In this document: piece by piece, positions 25,916 through 33,770 of the stretch | Numbering within the stretch: position 1 is the first letter of the stretch | Layout: the number at the start of each line of letters is the position of its first letter | Source: Gluconacetobacter tumulicola | GTDB taxonomy: Bacteria; Pseudomonadota; Alphaproteobacteria; Acetobacterales; Acetobacteraceae | Length of the DNA stretch: 64,000 nt | Direction: 5' to 3' | Assembly: GCF_014174215.1 (NCBI RefSeq) | Contig: NZ_JABEQL010000005.1 | Coordinates: forward strand, 62,001-126,000 | The notes under the pieces: model-generated | Database searches by the model: none | Told to the model about the DNA's origin: nothing | What the model saw: only the letters and a program-made list of their open reading frames with translations | Program-made: the position numbers and the translations under genes

Positions 25916-26653
25916 CTAGGACTCGGCCAACGGCAGGCCCAACAGCACGGGTGCGTCGGCGTCGAGAATCAGGATGCGCACATCGGCTTGGCCAGCCAGT
26001 TCAATGACGTTCGCCAGGTCATCCGGCATACCCTTGCTTCGGTGCTCCTGGCGAAGCTGCTCCGCACTGATCCCCTCGACGTGCTCCAGGTTCTTGTCCG
26101 TCCAGGGGGTGGAGATCAGCTTGATGCCGATCGCCGGGCTGTAAGGAACCCGAAACGCGATGAACAGGAATGCCTCCGGCGTGGCGAGGTCTGCCAGGTT
26201 GGCGAGGTATTGGCCGGTTTCCTCGCTTATGTGTGCACTGCTGATTTCCCAGCACCGGCTGTAGTAGCCGGTCTCGAAACTCAGGCGCTGCACGACTTCC
26301 CGTGCAGCTTCAGCCGAATAGGTGTCGCCGACGTGGACGGGGCGGCCGTCGAAGTCATCGCCATGGATGGCATAGACCACGGCGCCGATTACGCCTTCGC
26401 CGCTGACACCTTCACCGGCATCGCATTCGGCCAGCACCTCGGCACTCACGGGTTCGGGACCATTCCTGACCACGGCGAAATCGCTTGTGACGATGCACGA
26501 GGATGAAATCAGCTCCTCGTCGGAAAAGTGCTGTTGGCTGGCGTGGATGATTCGCCAGACATGCGGGCTTCCGTCGTCGTAGCCGATGCACAGCGTGCGG
26601 ACGATTTTCAGATTCCAGTAGCCGCGGAGAAAGGGATTGGGTTTCAGGGACAT
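25916..26653 (-). CDS. DUF5983-like ICE accessory protein
   Basis: A 245-residue acidic soluble protein beginning MSLKPNPFLRGYWNLKIVRTL. The N-terminal part (CIGYDDGSPHVWRIIHASQQHF) resembles the DUF5983 family recorded in ICE accessory regions (from memory). No catalytic motif seen. Start at MSLKPN behind GGAG; a leader hairpin at 26692-26714 and a TGGAG/CTCCA pair over the Shine-Dalgarno precede it. Confidence 0.7.
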   Translation of the reverse strand: MSLKPNPFLRGYWNLKIVRTLCIGYDDGSPHVWRIIHASQQHFSDEELISSSCIVTSDFAVVRNGPEPVSAEVLAECDAGEGVSGEGVIGAVVYAIHGDDFDGRPVHVGDTYSAEAAREVVQRLSFETGYYSRCWEISSAHISEETGQYLANLADLATPEAFLFIAFRVPYSPAIGIKLISTPWTDKNLEHVEGISAEQLRQEHRSKGMPDDLANVIELAGQADVRILILDADAPVLLGLPLAES

Positions 26654-26660
26654 GGGAACT

Positions 26661-26714
26661 CTCCAGAATTGAATAATGGAGCCAATCCCCGCCACCGGGA
26701 ATTGGACCCGGTGG
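26661..26714 (-). promoter_or_regulatory. Leader hairpins before gene 25916-26653
   Basis: CCACCGGG/CCCGGTGG hairpin (26692-26714) and CTCCA/TGGAG (26661-26665/26677-26681) covering the Shine-Dalgarno. Confidence 0.55.
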
Positions 26715-26733
26715 GTTGAAAGTGGAAAATGCG

Positions 26734-27420
26734 TCAGTCGGCGCTGATCGTTGGCGTCTGGGCCAGCCGTTCGGCGATGCGATGGCGCACATTCAGGCGG
26801 AAATGCTCGTCGGTGATGCCGGCAAGCAGGTTGGCGGCCTCCAGCGCGATCAATGCCGAGGCCTCTTCGATGTCGGTGGCCACGATGGTCTTGCGCAGTT
26901 GGTCGCCGAGTTGGAGTGCCTGCGAGGACGTTCTGAAGACCTGGGCCTCGCGGCTCAGGTAGCAGCCGTTGCCGCCGAACTCGAACAGCCTCGGTTTGCT
27001 GCAATGCCAGCAACCCTCGAACTGGATGGCGGTCAGGTGATGACCGTCATCGAGGCAGGAGGCGATCAGAAACAAGGCTTCCAGGTCGGCGCTGTCCTCG
27101 AACTGGTGGTGCTCGATGAGGTTCTCCAGCTCTCCGTCCTGGTCAGCACCGAAGTGCGCGGCCAGCCGTTCAAGCAGAGGTGGAATCGACAGTTCTTCGT
27201 CGTCGGGCATGGGGATGCCGAGTTGTGTGGCCAGGTCTTCCAGGCCATCCAGCACATCCGTCCAGCGCGGGTCATTGGTCTCGGCGATCTGGGCGATGTA
27301 AGCCTGCCCATTGCCGGGATGGTTTTCATCCAGCGCAAAGGCGCCGAACAGCGCCTTGATGACGGGAGTAACGCGGTCGAGCACGAGAACGCCCGTGCCT
27401 TCGTAGTAGTTGTTTGCCAT
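26734..27420 (-). CDS. Hypothetical ICE accessory protein
   Basis: A 228-residue acidic protein beginning MANNYYEGTGVLVLDRVTP, helical through the middle (WTDVLDGLEDLATQLG) with a CWHC pair (about residue 138). I do not recognise its family. Start at MANNYY with AAGGAG upstream. Its leader (about 27435-27485) has a GCGGA/TCCGC hairpin. Confidence 0.72.
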   Translation of the reverse strand: MANNYYEGTGVLVLDRVTPVIKALFGAFALDENHPGNGQAYIAQIAETNDPRWTDVLDGLEDLATQLGIPMPDDEELSIPPLLERLAAHFGADQDGELENLIEHHQFEDSADLEALFLIASCLDDGHHLTAIQFEGCWHCSKPRLFEFGGNGCYLSREAQVFRTSSQALQLGDQLRKTIVATDIEEASALIALEAANLLAGITDEHFRLNVRHRIAERLAQTPTISAD

Positions 27421-27515
27421 GGTGGCTCCTTTCGGGGAAGTGAGCGGAGCCAGCCCGTGCGGACGATGGCATCCGCGGGAATAGCCCAAGGCCGTTGGCG
27501 CCGGGCGATGGGTAA

Positions 27516-27555
27516 GAAAAATTGAGGGACATGGCCTCATGGGCGCATGTCCCTC
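27516..27555 (-). terminator. Intrinsic terminator after gene 27595-27987
   Basis: Minus-strand GAGGGACATG / CATGTCCCTC around a 12-base loop, followed by AATTTTTC, about 40 bases past the stop. Confidence 0.85.
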
Positions 27556-27594
27556 ACGTGGGATCGAGAGGACAGTGGCGTGCCGGAGACCGGC

Positions 27595-27987
27595 TCACCA
27601 ACCGCTGTAGTTCACCAGCAGGTCGGCGATGACCTTGCGGCGTTCCAGGTCGAGACCGTCGAAGTCCGACAGCCCGTCGAAGTGGCAGCGCTTGAGCATG
27701 GCGCCGCCCTCGCGCGCGTTGTAGAAGCTGACCATGGCGGACAGGAACATGCGTTCGCCGCTGCTCAGGACGCCGAGGGCATCGTTGAGCCGCAGCATGT
27801 CGGGACGCAGATCCCACTTGGTGTTGGCCTGGTTCAGACCTTCACGGGTGCCGTCGCCGAACCATTCGGGGCCAGCGATCTCGACACCGCGCTTCCAGGC
27901 CTCGAAGAAGGCTTGGGGCGCGGCAGCGAAATGCTGCTCTTCCCGCATGATCTGATCGACGACTTCCTGTGGCAGAAGTTGATTCAT
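27595..27987 (-). CDS. Hypothetical ICE accessory protein
   Basis: A 130-residue helical protein starting MNQLLPQEVVDQIMREEQHF. It lies 21 bases after the gene at 28009-28221 with GGAGG before its ATG, so the two form a bicistronic unit sharing the copy C leader. Similar proteins occur in ICE accessory blocks; function unknown. Confidence 0.72.
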   Translation of the reverse strand: MNQLLPQEVVDQIMREEQHFAAAPQAFFEAWKRGVEIAGPEWFGDGTREGLNQANTKWDLRPDMLRLNDALGVLSSGERMFLSAMVSFYNAREGGAMLKRCHFDGLSDFDGLDLERRKVIADLLVNYSGW

Positions 27988-28008
27988 GACGTGATTCCTC
28001 CAGTTGGA

Positions 28009-28221
28009 TCAGGGAATGGCGAGCTGGGACCAGCCGCCTCTTTCGAGGGCGCGTTGAGCCGCGGCATAGCTGCGGAAGTACTCGCGGGATTCCCGCGAAA
28101 CAGGACCTTCGGTATCGCGCGTGCCGATGTAGTGGCCGGCGGCGCTTTGCAGGACTTCGAGCGGCAGGAACTTGCCGCAGTAGGTCGAGGCCAATTGGCC
28201 GAAATAGGCTTGCTGGGACAT
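28009..28221 (-). CDS. Small hypothetical protein
   Basis: A 70-residue protein, MSQQAYFGQLASTY ... ERGGWSQLAIP. The longer frame is not used: AAGGAGC lies just before this ATG and the extension runs through the structured leader. Upstream is module copy C. Probably co-transcribed with the following gene. Function unknown. Confidence 0.65.
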   Translation of the reverse strand: MSQQAYFGQLASTYCGKFLPLEVLQSAAGHYIGTRDTEGPVSRESREYFRSYAAAQRALERGGWSQLAIP

Positions 28222-28240
28222 GGACGGGCTCCTTGGAAAA

Positions 28241-28420
28241 GCGGGGCCTTGTCCCTCACGGGATGGAAGCTCCCGCACGCGGTTGATAAAAAGCATCAGC
28301 GTCACAAGGACGCTCATCCGCAGAATTGATGCGATGCGGACTGGTGGGTGACGCGGGAGAGACCCGCGGCAGCCTGGAACCCTGGCTGCTGGCATGTGCT
28401 GACGAATCAGCGAACATGCC
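28241..28420 (-). ncRNA. Structured leader module, copy C
   Basis: On the plus strand: stem 1 GCAGCC/GGCTGC (28369-28374/28384-28389); stem 2 GGCATGT-GCTGA-CGAA-TCAGC-GA-ACATGCC (28391-28420), the longest version; stem 3 CGCGGG/CCCGCG (28352-28357/28363-28368); stem 4 region with AGCGTC/GACGCT inside GCATC/GATGC (28293-28337); leader hairpin with GCGGG/CCCGC arms (28241-28276). Confidence 0.62.
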
Positions 28421-28493
28421 GGCAGCTTCCTGCGAGGGCCATGCAGCGTCAGTTGGAAAACGGCATCCGACCCAGCCCCGATTGATGTGCGCA

Positions 28494-28525
28494 GAAAAGA
28501 AAAGCCCCGCATCGAGTGCGGGGCT
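28494..28525 (-). terminator. Intrinsic terminator after gene 28551-29108
   Basis: Minus-strand AGCCCCGCA-CTCGA-TGCGGGGCT followed by TTTCTTTTC. Confidence 0.88.
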
Positions 28526-28550
28526 GTCAGGAGGGTGCGTTGACGCTGGC

Positions 28551-29108
28551 TCAGTTGGGCTTGTCGCCCAGGACATGCTGCTTCCACAGGACGAATGCCT
28601 CGTCCGGTTCCAGCTCGGCGAGGATGACGATGGGCTGGTCCTGCCGGGCGCGCAACGCAGCGAAATACGTCTTGCGGTCGGCGATGGCTTTGAGCTTGAT
28701 GCCCTTGAGAAACTTCAGCTTGCCGTCCTTCACGAACAGCACCCTGTTGCCGACATCTCGATTGAACGCGGTTCGCACCTTACGCTCCGCGCGCATAACG
28801 GCGGCCAGCTCATCGACCAGGAAGTCGAGCGTCATGTCGATGTAATGGGGGTCTTCACCCTCTTGGCCGAGATCGAGAGGCGCAGGCGGCAGTTCCTTGG
28901 CGAAGGCTTCGGCCTGAGCCAGCAGCGTCGTCTTGCCGTTGAGCGCGCGGAGGAATGTCGAGCCGCCATGCCCGTCGTTGCGGGCCTCGGCGATGGGAGT
29001 GCCGTCGAACACGACGGTCGCGGTGAAGCACAGCGTTTCCTCGCTGGCGAAGTCGGCGACCTTGAGGTTCTTCAGCATGATGCGGTCTTGCTTGGTGATG
29101 GTGTCCAT
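28551..29108 (-). CDS. Hypothetical ICE accessory protein
   Basis: A 185-residue protein beginning MDTITKQDRIMLKNLKVADF. The sequence ATVVFDGTPIAEARNDGHGG and the charged C-terminus match a family often seen next to methylase and ssb/topB genes in ICEs (recalled without a name). Start at MDTITK lies downstream of module copy E; a spaced AGGAC is the only Shine-Dalgarno candidate. It ends with a strong terminator. Confidence 0.7.
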   Translation of the reverse strand: MDTITKQDRIMLKNLKVADFASEETLCFTATVVFDGTPIAEARNDGHGGSTFLRALNGKTTLLAQAEAFAKELPPAPLDLGQEGEDPHYIDMTLDFLVDELAAVMRAERKVRTAFNRDVGNRVLFVKDGKLKFLKGIKLKAIADRKTYFAALRARQDQPIVILAELEPDEAFVLWKQHVLGDKPN

Positions 29109-29147
29109 GGAAAGTCCTGAAATCGACCGGGTGGCGACATGCCCCTG

Positions 29148-29310
29148 ACGGGACGTGGCGACCATCCCGTGGGTTGGAGAAAGGAGGCATCGATGCCCCG
29201 GTGGGCAGCGTTCGCCGGTGAGATGCCGAAGCGAACTGACGGGTGGCGTGGGCGGAACCCACGGCAGCCTTGACACCCTGGCTGCGGGCTGCTGCCGATA
29301 CATCGGCAAT
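29148..29310 (-). ncRNA. Structured leader module, copy E
   Basis: On the plus strand: stem 1 GCAGCC/GGCTGC (29264-29269/29280-29285), stem 2 TGCCGAT-AC-ATCGGCA (29293-29308), stem 3 CGTGGG-CGGAA-CCCACG (29247-29263), stem 4 GGCATC/GATGCC (29186-29191/29222-29227) and leader hairpin ACGGGA/TCCCGT (29148-29170). It sits between the C5 methyltransferase and the gene at 28551-29108. Confidence 0.6.
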
Positions 29311-29351
29311 GCAGAGACGAGAATGGCGCGGCGCGCAGGCTGCGTCGTCGA

Positions 29352-30959
29352 TCAATCCGAAGCGGTCGAGCCCGTCTTGTGCAGGCACTGCACCAGCCGG
29401 TTGCCCAGCCAAGCCATGCATGGGACGGCCATGGAGTTGCCAATCGCCTTGTAGCGCGGAGCGTCAGCGGCAGGCTTGCCGCGATACGGGATCAGCGTGT
29501 AGTCGTCGGGCATGCCCTGCAGCCGCTCGCACTCCATCGGCATCAGCCGCCGCACCCGCCATTGCGACCAGTCCGCTGCACCGGGTTCATTCCAGTCGTA
29601 GCGGTAGTGCGCCTCGAAGTCGGGGGCCAGCACATGGGGCTTGTCAGCACCGCCGCCGCTGGTACGCAGCGCGGCCGCTACGCTGCCGCCCAGCTCGGCG
29701 GCAAGACCCTGCGGCCGTCCCCGGAGGGCAACGCAGGCCACCATCGGCACGCCGTAGCCAGGCTTGCCGTTGGACAGGACGGTGCAAGCTACCTGTCCAT
29801 GGCCTGACTCGAAGCGTACTTCGCCGCGGTTGTTCTGCGCGAAGGCGATGGCGGGTACGACGCCGGCGTTTGCATGACTGTTGCGATGCCCGCCGGCACG
29901 CAGCGTTGGCGTCAGGTCGATCGTGGCATCCGCGCCGCTGCCCTGGGCGGTGAAGGCGATGATCGGCACGCCCTTGCCGGTGCCGTCCTCGCTGCTGCCC
30001 TTGCCGTTGTTGGCGGTGTCGAGGGTATGGGCGATGCTGCCGGCGATGGACTGCACCATGAACGTCTCGGTGCGGATGTCGTGCTTGGGACCCGCGGCCA
30101 TCAGGCATGCAGCAACATCGACGGGGCCGGTGCCGCCGCTGAATCCGAACATCGTCGTGACCTTGCCGTAGGGCTGTGTCAGCCCGGCGAATCCTGCGTA
30201 TCCGCCTGCTGCTGCAGCACTTGGTTCAGCAGCGCGGGCAGTTTCTTGCCACGGCGCGCGGCCCGCAGAAGAATCCCCGAGCAGGCCTGCGCGCTCAAAA
30301 AGTACTTCGGTGGGATCGAGACCATCTCCACCACTTGCCACAAGAAACACGCGCTTGCGGCGTTGGGCGACACCGAAATATTGAGCGTCGAGCACGCGCC
30401 AGGCGATGCGGCGGCGGGGTCCAGACACACAACCAGCGTGCGCCCATTTTTCCCCTGGTGGCTGGAGCGCACGGCCTTCTCCGGCCAGTGCCCCCAGGAA
30501 ATGTCCGAATGCATTGCTGCGGTCGTTGAGGACGCCGGGGACGTTTTCCCAGACGAGCGTTGCCGGCGGGCGGCGGTCTTGGTGGCGGGTTTGGTCGATG
30601 GCATTTGCAAGCTCCACATAGGCAAGGGTCAAGGCGCCGCGCGGGTCATCCAGTCCCTGGCGGGCGCCGGCAACGCTGAACGACTGGCATGGCGTGCCGC
30701 CGACCAGGATGTCGGGCGCTGGCACGGTGCCGGCGCGCACCTGGCGGGCGATCGCGGTCATGTCGCCCAGGTTGGGCACGTGGGGGTAACGGTGAGCGAG
30801 CACGGCGCTCGGGAACGGGTCGATCTCGGCGAACCACGCGGCTTCAAGGCCGAGGGGTTGCCAGGCGAGGCTCGCGGCCTCGATGCCGCTGCACACGCTG
30901 CCATACAGCAGTGGCGCGGCCTGGGGCGCACCGCGAAGGGTGCAAGGTTGCGGGTTCAT
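29352..30959 (-). CDS. C5-cytosine DNA methyltransferase
   Basis: A 535-residue Dcm/HhaI-class enzyme: SVCSGIEAAS (motif I variant, about 21-30), GGTPCQSFSVAG with catalytic C91 (motif IV), WENVPG (motif VI, about 137-142), QRRKRVFLVAS (motif VIII), RRLMPMECERLQG (motif IX region) and AIGNSMAVP (motif X). Roughly 280 residues separate motifs VIII and IX, a longer than usual target-recognition region. No cognate endonuclease is adjacent, so it probably protects the element from host restriction. Start at MNPQPC, eight bases after AGGAG; about 520 bases of hairpin-rich non-coding DNA precede it. Confidence 0.88.
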   Translation of the reverse strand: MNPQPCTLRGAPQAAPLLYGSVCSGIEAASLAWQPLGLEAAWFAEIDPFPSAVLAHRYPHVPNLGDMTAIARQVRAGTVPAPDILVGGTPCQSFSVAGARQGLDDPRGALTLAYVELANAIDQTRHQDRRPPATLVWENVPGVLNDRSNAFGHFLGALAGEGRALQPPGEKWAHAGCVSGPRRRIAWRVLDAQYFGVAQRRKRVFLVASGGDGLDPTEVLFERAGLLGDSSAGRAPWQETARAAEPSAAAAGGYAGFAGLTQPYGKVTTMFGFSGGTGPVDVAACLMAAGPKHDIRTETFMVQSIAGSIAHTLDTANNGKGSSEDGTGKGVPIIAFTAQGSGADATIDLTPTLRAGGHRNSHANAGVVPAIAFAQNNRGEVRFESGHGQVACTVLSNGKPGYGVPMVACVALRGRPQGLAAELGGSVAAALRTSGGGADKPHVLAPDFEAHYRYDWNEPGAADWSQWRVRRLMPMECERLQGMPDDYTLIPYRGKPAADAPRYKAIGNSMAVPCMAWLGNRLVQCLHKTGSTASD

Positions 30960-31478
30960 GTCGGGTCTCCTGTTCGAGTGGCCCGGGGCGGGCCGGGACG
31001 TTGATAGGCAGGAGAAAGGCGCCGAAGGCCTTGCGGCCTTCGGCTCGGGAGGACAGAACCACCCGTGGGCTGGTACAGGCCCGGTCGTCGCTAGAACCGT
31101 CTGCTCATCAGCAATCACACCCGGCGCATGTCGTGGTTCGCGCCGGCATCTTCTGGCGCACATCCGCGCACAAAGGGAGCCCGTTTTTGCGCCGGCGGGC
31201 ACCGGCACCGAATACCGCTGACCACGAAGGGTCTCCGGGTGGCTCGCGCAGCTTGGCAAGCCATCGGGGGACCCTTCGCAGAGGCGGGAGAAATACAGAT
31301 CAGCAGAACGCGCGGGAGGCGGTTCGCGGAAAAGCTACCTTCAGGTCCCGCGGCCGGGGACGACCGGGCGGGACGCGCACACGGACAAGAAGGCGTTGCG
31401 CGCTGGGCGTCCCGCAGGGCGTGCGGGACACAGGCCGTGCCGCCAATGGCGGGCACGGTTCACGGGGAACGGGGGCGG
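30960..31478 (-). other. 520-base structured non-coding interval between topB and the methyltransferase
   Basis: No open frame here looks protein-coding. It contains perfect inverted repeats: GCCGAAGGCC/GGCCTTCGGC (31021-31044), GTCCCGCA/TGCGGGAC (31409-31429), and GTGCCCGCC/GGCGG near 31435-31460. The first is a leader hairpin for the methyltransferase; the latter two lie just after the topB stop and may end its transcript, though no T-run follows. Confidence 0.5.
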
Positions 31479-33491
31479 TCAGGAGCCTTTGCGGCCGCCA
31501 CTGCGCGGACGCGAGGCACTACGCTTGGACGTGCCGGATTCGACCGGCAGCGTGCCTTTGCAGTCGGGGTAGCGGCTGCACGACCAGAACGGGCCGCTCT
31601 TGCCGGTGCGCTGGCGCGTGGGCGCACCGCACTGCGGGCAAGCCGGCCCTTGGGGAATCTTGATGGACAGGGACGTGTTGCCGTACTGCGCGATCAACTG
31701 TGAGATCCATGCAGCCTGCTTGCTGATGAATACGTCCAGCGTGAGCTGCCCAGCTTCGATCATGTCCAGCGCCTGTTCCCAGACGGCGGTTGTCCCTGGG
31801 TCGGCAATCGCTGTGGGTACCGCGTCGATCAGGGTGAAGGCCGCATCCGAGGCACGGATGGCGCGGCCCTTCTTCACGAGGTAGCCCCGCGTCAGCAGGC
31901 CACTGATGATGTTGGCCCGCGTCGCTTCGGTGCCGATGCCGACCGTATCCTTGAGCTTCTGTTTCAGGCGCGGGTCCGAGACCAGTTTGGCGACGCCCTT
32001 CATGGACTTGACCAACTCGCCTTGCGTATAGGGCCGAGGGGGCAGCGTCTTGAGCGCCTTCAGATCGACGTCGGCCACCTGACATGCCAGCCCCTCGCGC
32101 AGCGCGGGCAGTACCTGGCTGCGCGCCGCAGGGTCGCCATCCTCCTCGGATTGCGGTTCGGCCAGCACCAGGCGCCAACCCTTGATGACGACCTGCTTGC
32201 CGGTGGCCGCCAGCGTCTGCTGGCCGCAGGAGAGGTTCGCCACGGTGCGGTCGAACTCGTGGTGAGGAAGGAATTGCGCCAGGTAGTGCGCTCGGATCAG
32301 CCGATACACTGCCAGTTCCTTCTCATTCATGGTCGAGAGGTTCGCCGGTTCGAGCGTCGGGATGATGCCGTGGTGCGCGGACACCTTTGCGTCGTTCCAG
32401 GCGCGTGAGCGTTGAGTGCGGTCGAGTTGGTCCATGATCGGTCGCAGCGAGGGATCGGTCTTGACCAGGCTGTCGAGAACCGTTGGTACCTCGGCGAACA
32501 TGCTTTCTGGCAGGTATCCCGAATCGGAGCGCGGGTACGTCGTGGCCTTGTGCGTCTCGTACAGGGCCTGAGCAATGTCCAAGGTCTCCTGCACATCCAG
32601 CCCAAGCTGCTTGGAACACACCTCCTGCAAGGTCCCCAGGTCGAACGGCAGCGGCGGGCCTTCCCGCATGCGCTCAGTTTCGACCGACACCACCTGGGCG
32701 CTGTCCGCCGCGCGGATCTGCTGCGCGGCGTGCTGTGCGATGGGCTGCTGCAGGCAGCGGCCGGCGTCGTCGGTGCATGCTTTCGGGGGAACCCATTGCG
32801 CGGTGAAAGTCTGGCCACCAGCGGATAGGGACACGTCGATGGCCCAGTACGGCACGGACACGAAGGCGGCGATCTCGCGGTCGCGGTCCACGACCAGTTT
32901 GAGCGTGGGGGTCTGGACGCGGCCGACCGACAGCACGCCGTCATAGCCGGCCTGTCGTCCTAGCACCGTGAACAAGCGGCTGAGGTTCATGCCGACGAGC
33001 CAGTCCGCCCGAGAGCGTGCCAGCGCCGAGTAGTACATCGGCAGGGTCTCGGCTGATGGCCGGAGCTTGCCGAGTGCCGCGCGGATGGACGCATCGTTGA
33101 GCGCCGACAGCCACAGCCGCTCGATGGGACCGCGGTAGCCGCACAGATCGATGATCTCGCGGGCGATCAACTCGCCTTCGCGGTCGGCATCAGTGGCGAT
33201 GACAAGCTGGGTCGCCTTCGCCAGAAGCGCCTTGACGACCTTGAACTGCGTGGCGGTTTTCGGTTTGACCTCGACCCGCCAGTGCTGAGGAATGATGGGC
33301 AACTGCTCCAGCGACCAGCGCTTGAGCGCCGCGTCATAGACCTCGGGGGCTGCCGCTTCGACGAGATGGCCGATGCACCAGGTGACGGTGACACCGGAAC
33401 CGTTGAGGCAGCCTTCATCGCGCTGCGTGGCACCGAGAATCCGGCCAATGTCTTTGCCCTGGGAGGGCTTCTCGCACAAGAACAGCCGCAT
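31479..33491 (-). CDS. topB: DNA topoisomerase III (ICE type)
   Basis: A 670-residue type IA topoisomerase. The TOPRIM domain starts at MRLFLCEKPSQGKD (E7) with DADRE at 101-105; the active-site tyrosine is in TTYPRSDSGYL (about 317); a C-terminal zinc ribbon (CPQCGAPT ... CSRYPDC) follows. Such enzymes accompany ssb in ICEs and help replicate or resolve transferred DNA. Start at MRLFLC: upstream in-frame ATGs would add about 90 residues of non-homologous sequence running through a palindrome. Confidence 0.93.
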   Translation of the reverse strand: MRLFLCEKPSQGKDIGRILGATQRDEGCLNGSGVTVTWCIGHLVEAAAPEVYDAALKRWSLEQLPIIPQHWRVEVKPKTATQFKVVKALLAKATQLVIATDADREGELIAREIIDLCGYRGPIERLWLSALNDASIRAALGKLRPSAETLPMYYSALARSRADWLVGMNLSRLFTVLGRQAGYDGVLSVGRVQTPTLKLVVDRDREIAAFVSVPYWAIDVSLSAGGQTFTAQWVPPKACTDDAGRCLQQPIAQHAAQQIRAADSAQVVSVETERMREGPPLPFDLGTLQEVCSKQLGLDVQETLDIAQALYETHKATTYPRSDSGYLPESMFAEVPTVLDSLVKTDPSLRPIMDQLDRTQRSRAWNDAKVSAHHGIIPTLEPANLSTMNEKELAVYRLIRAHYLAQFLPHHEFDRTVANLSCGQQTLAATGKQVVIKGWRLVLAEPQSEEDGDPAARSQVLPALREGLACQVADVDLKALKTLPPRPYTQGELVKSMKGVAKLVSDPRLKQKLKDTVGIGTEATRANIISGLLTRGYLVKKGRAIRASDAAFTLIDAVPTAIADPGTTAVWEQALDMIEAGQLTLDVFISKQAAWISQLIAQYGNTSLSIKIPQGPACPQCGAPTRQRTGKSGPFWSCSRYPDCKGTLPVESGTSKRSASRPRSGGRKGS

Positions 33492-33557
33492 GTCCGTCCA
33501 TCCCGATTCCCGTTGTTTATGGAGTTGCTGGAATCGAGGATGCCGAGCGCCGTCTGG

Positions 33558-33585
33558 GGCAGCAGCAAACAAGCCGCATGCGGCG
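33558..33585 (-). promoter_or_regulatory. Shared ICE promoter-like motif, copy 3
   Basis: The TTGTTTGCTGC core lies 73 bases before the topB start, matching copies 1 and 2 upstream of the RAQPRD and PilL-like genes over the core only. Confidence 0.35.
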
Positions 33586-33689
33586 GCGACCGCTTTCACG
33601 GGATGGAATGGCTTGTGCGGGAGGCGCGCGTGGCCGCGGGTGTGCGGATCGGGAGCCGCGATTTGCGGGAGTGCGTGGAAGTCAGTGGA

Positions 33690-33728
33690 CGCTGGTGGAG
33701 CTATCCCCTGCGGATAGCTCCACCAGCG
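33690..33728. repeat. Palindrome 1, 17-base arms, between ssb and topB
   Basis: Arms CGCTGGTGGAGCTATCC / GGATAGCTCCACCAGCG around CCTGC. The core CTATCCCCTGxGGATAG recurs at 35705-35727 and 35837-35859. It lies about 45 bases after the ssb stop; no T-run follows on the minus strand, so a factor-binding site or bidirectional transcription stop is possible. Confidence 0.7.
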
Positions 33729-33770
33729 CATGGAGGGCGGCGAAGACGTGCCACCGCCCTCCAAGCTGGT

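Noticed and set aside
33492-33764. In-frame 91-residue N-terminal extension of topoisomerase III
   Set aside because: The canonical TOPRIM start is MRLFLCEKPS, and the extension crosses a 17-base-arm palindrome.
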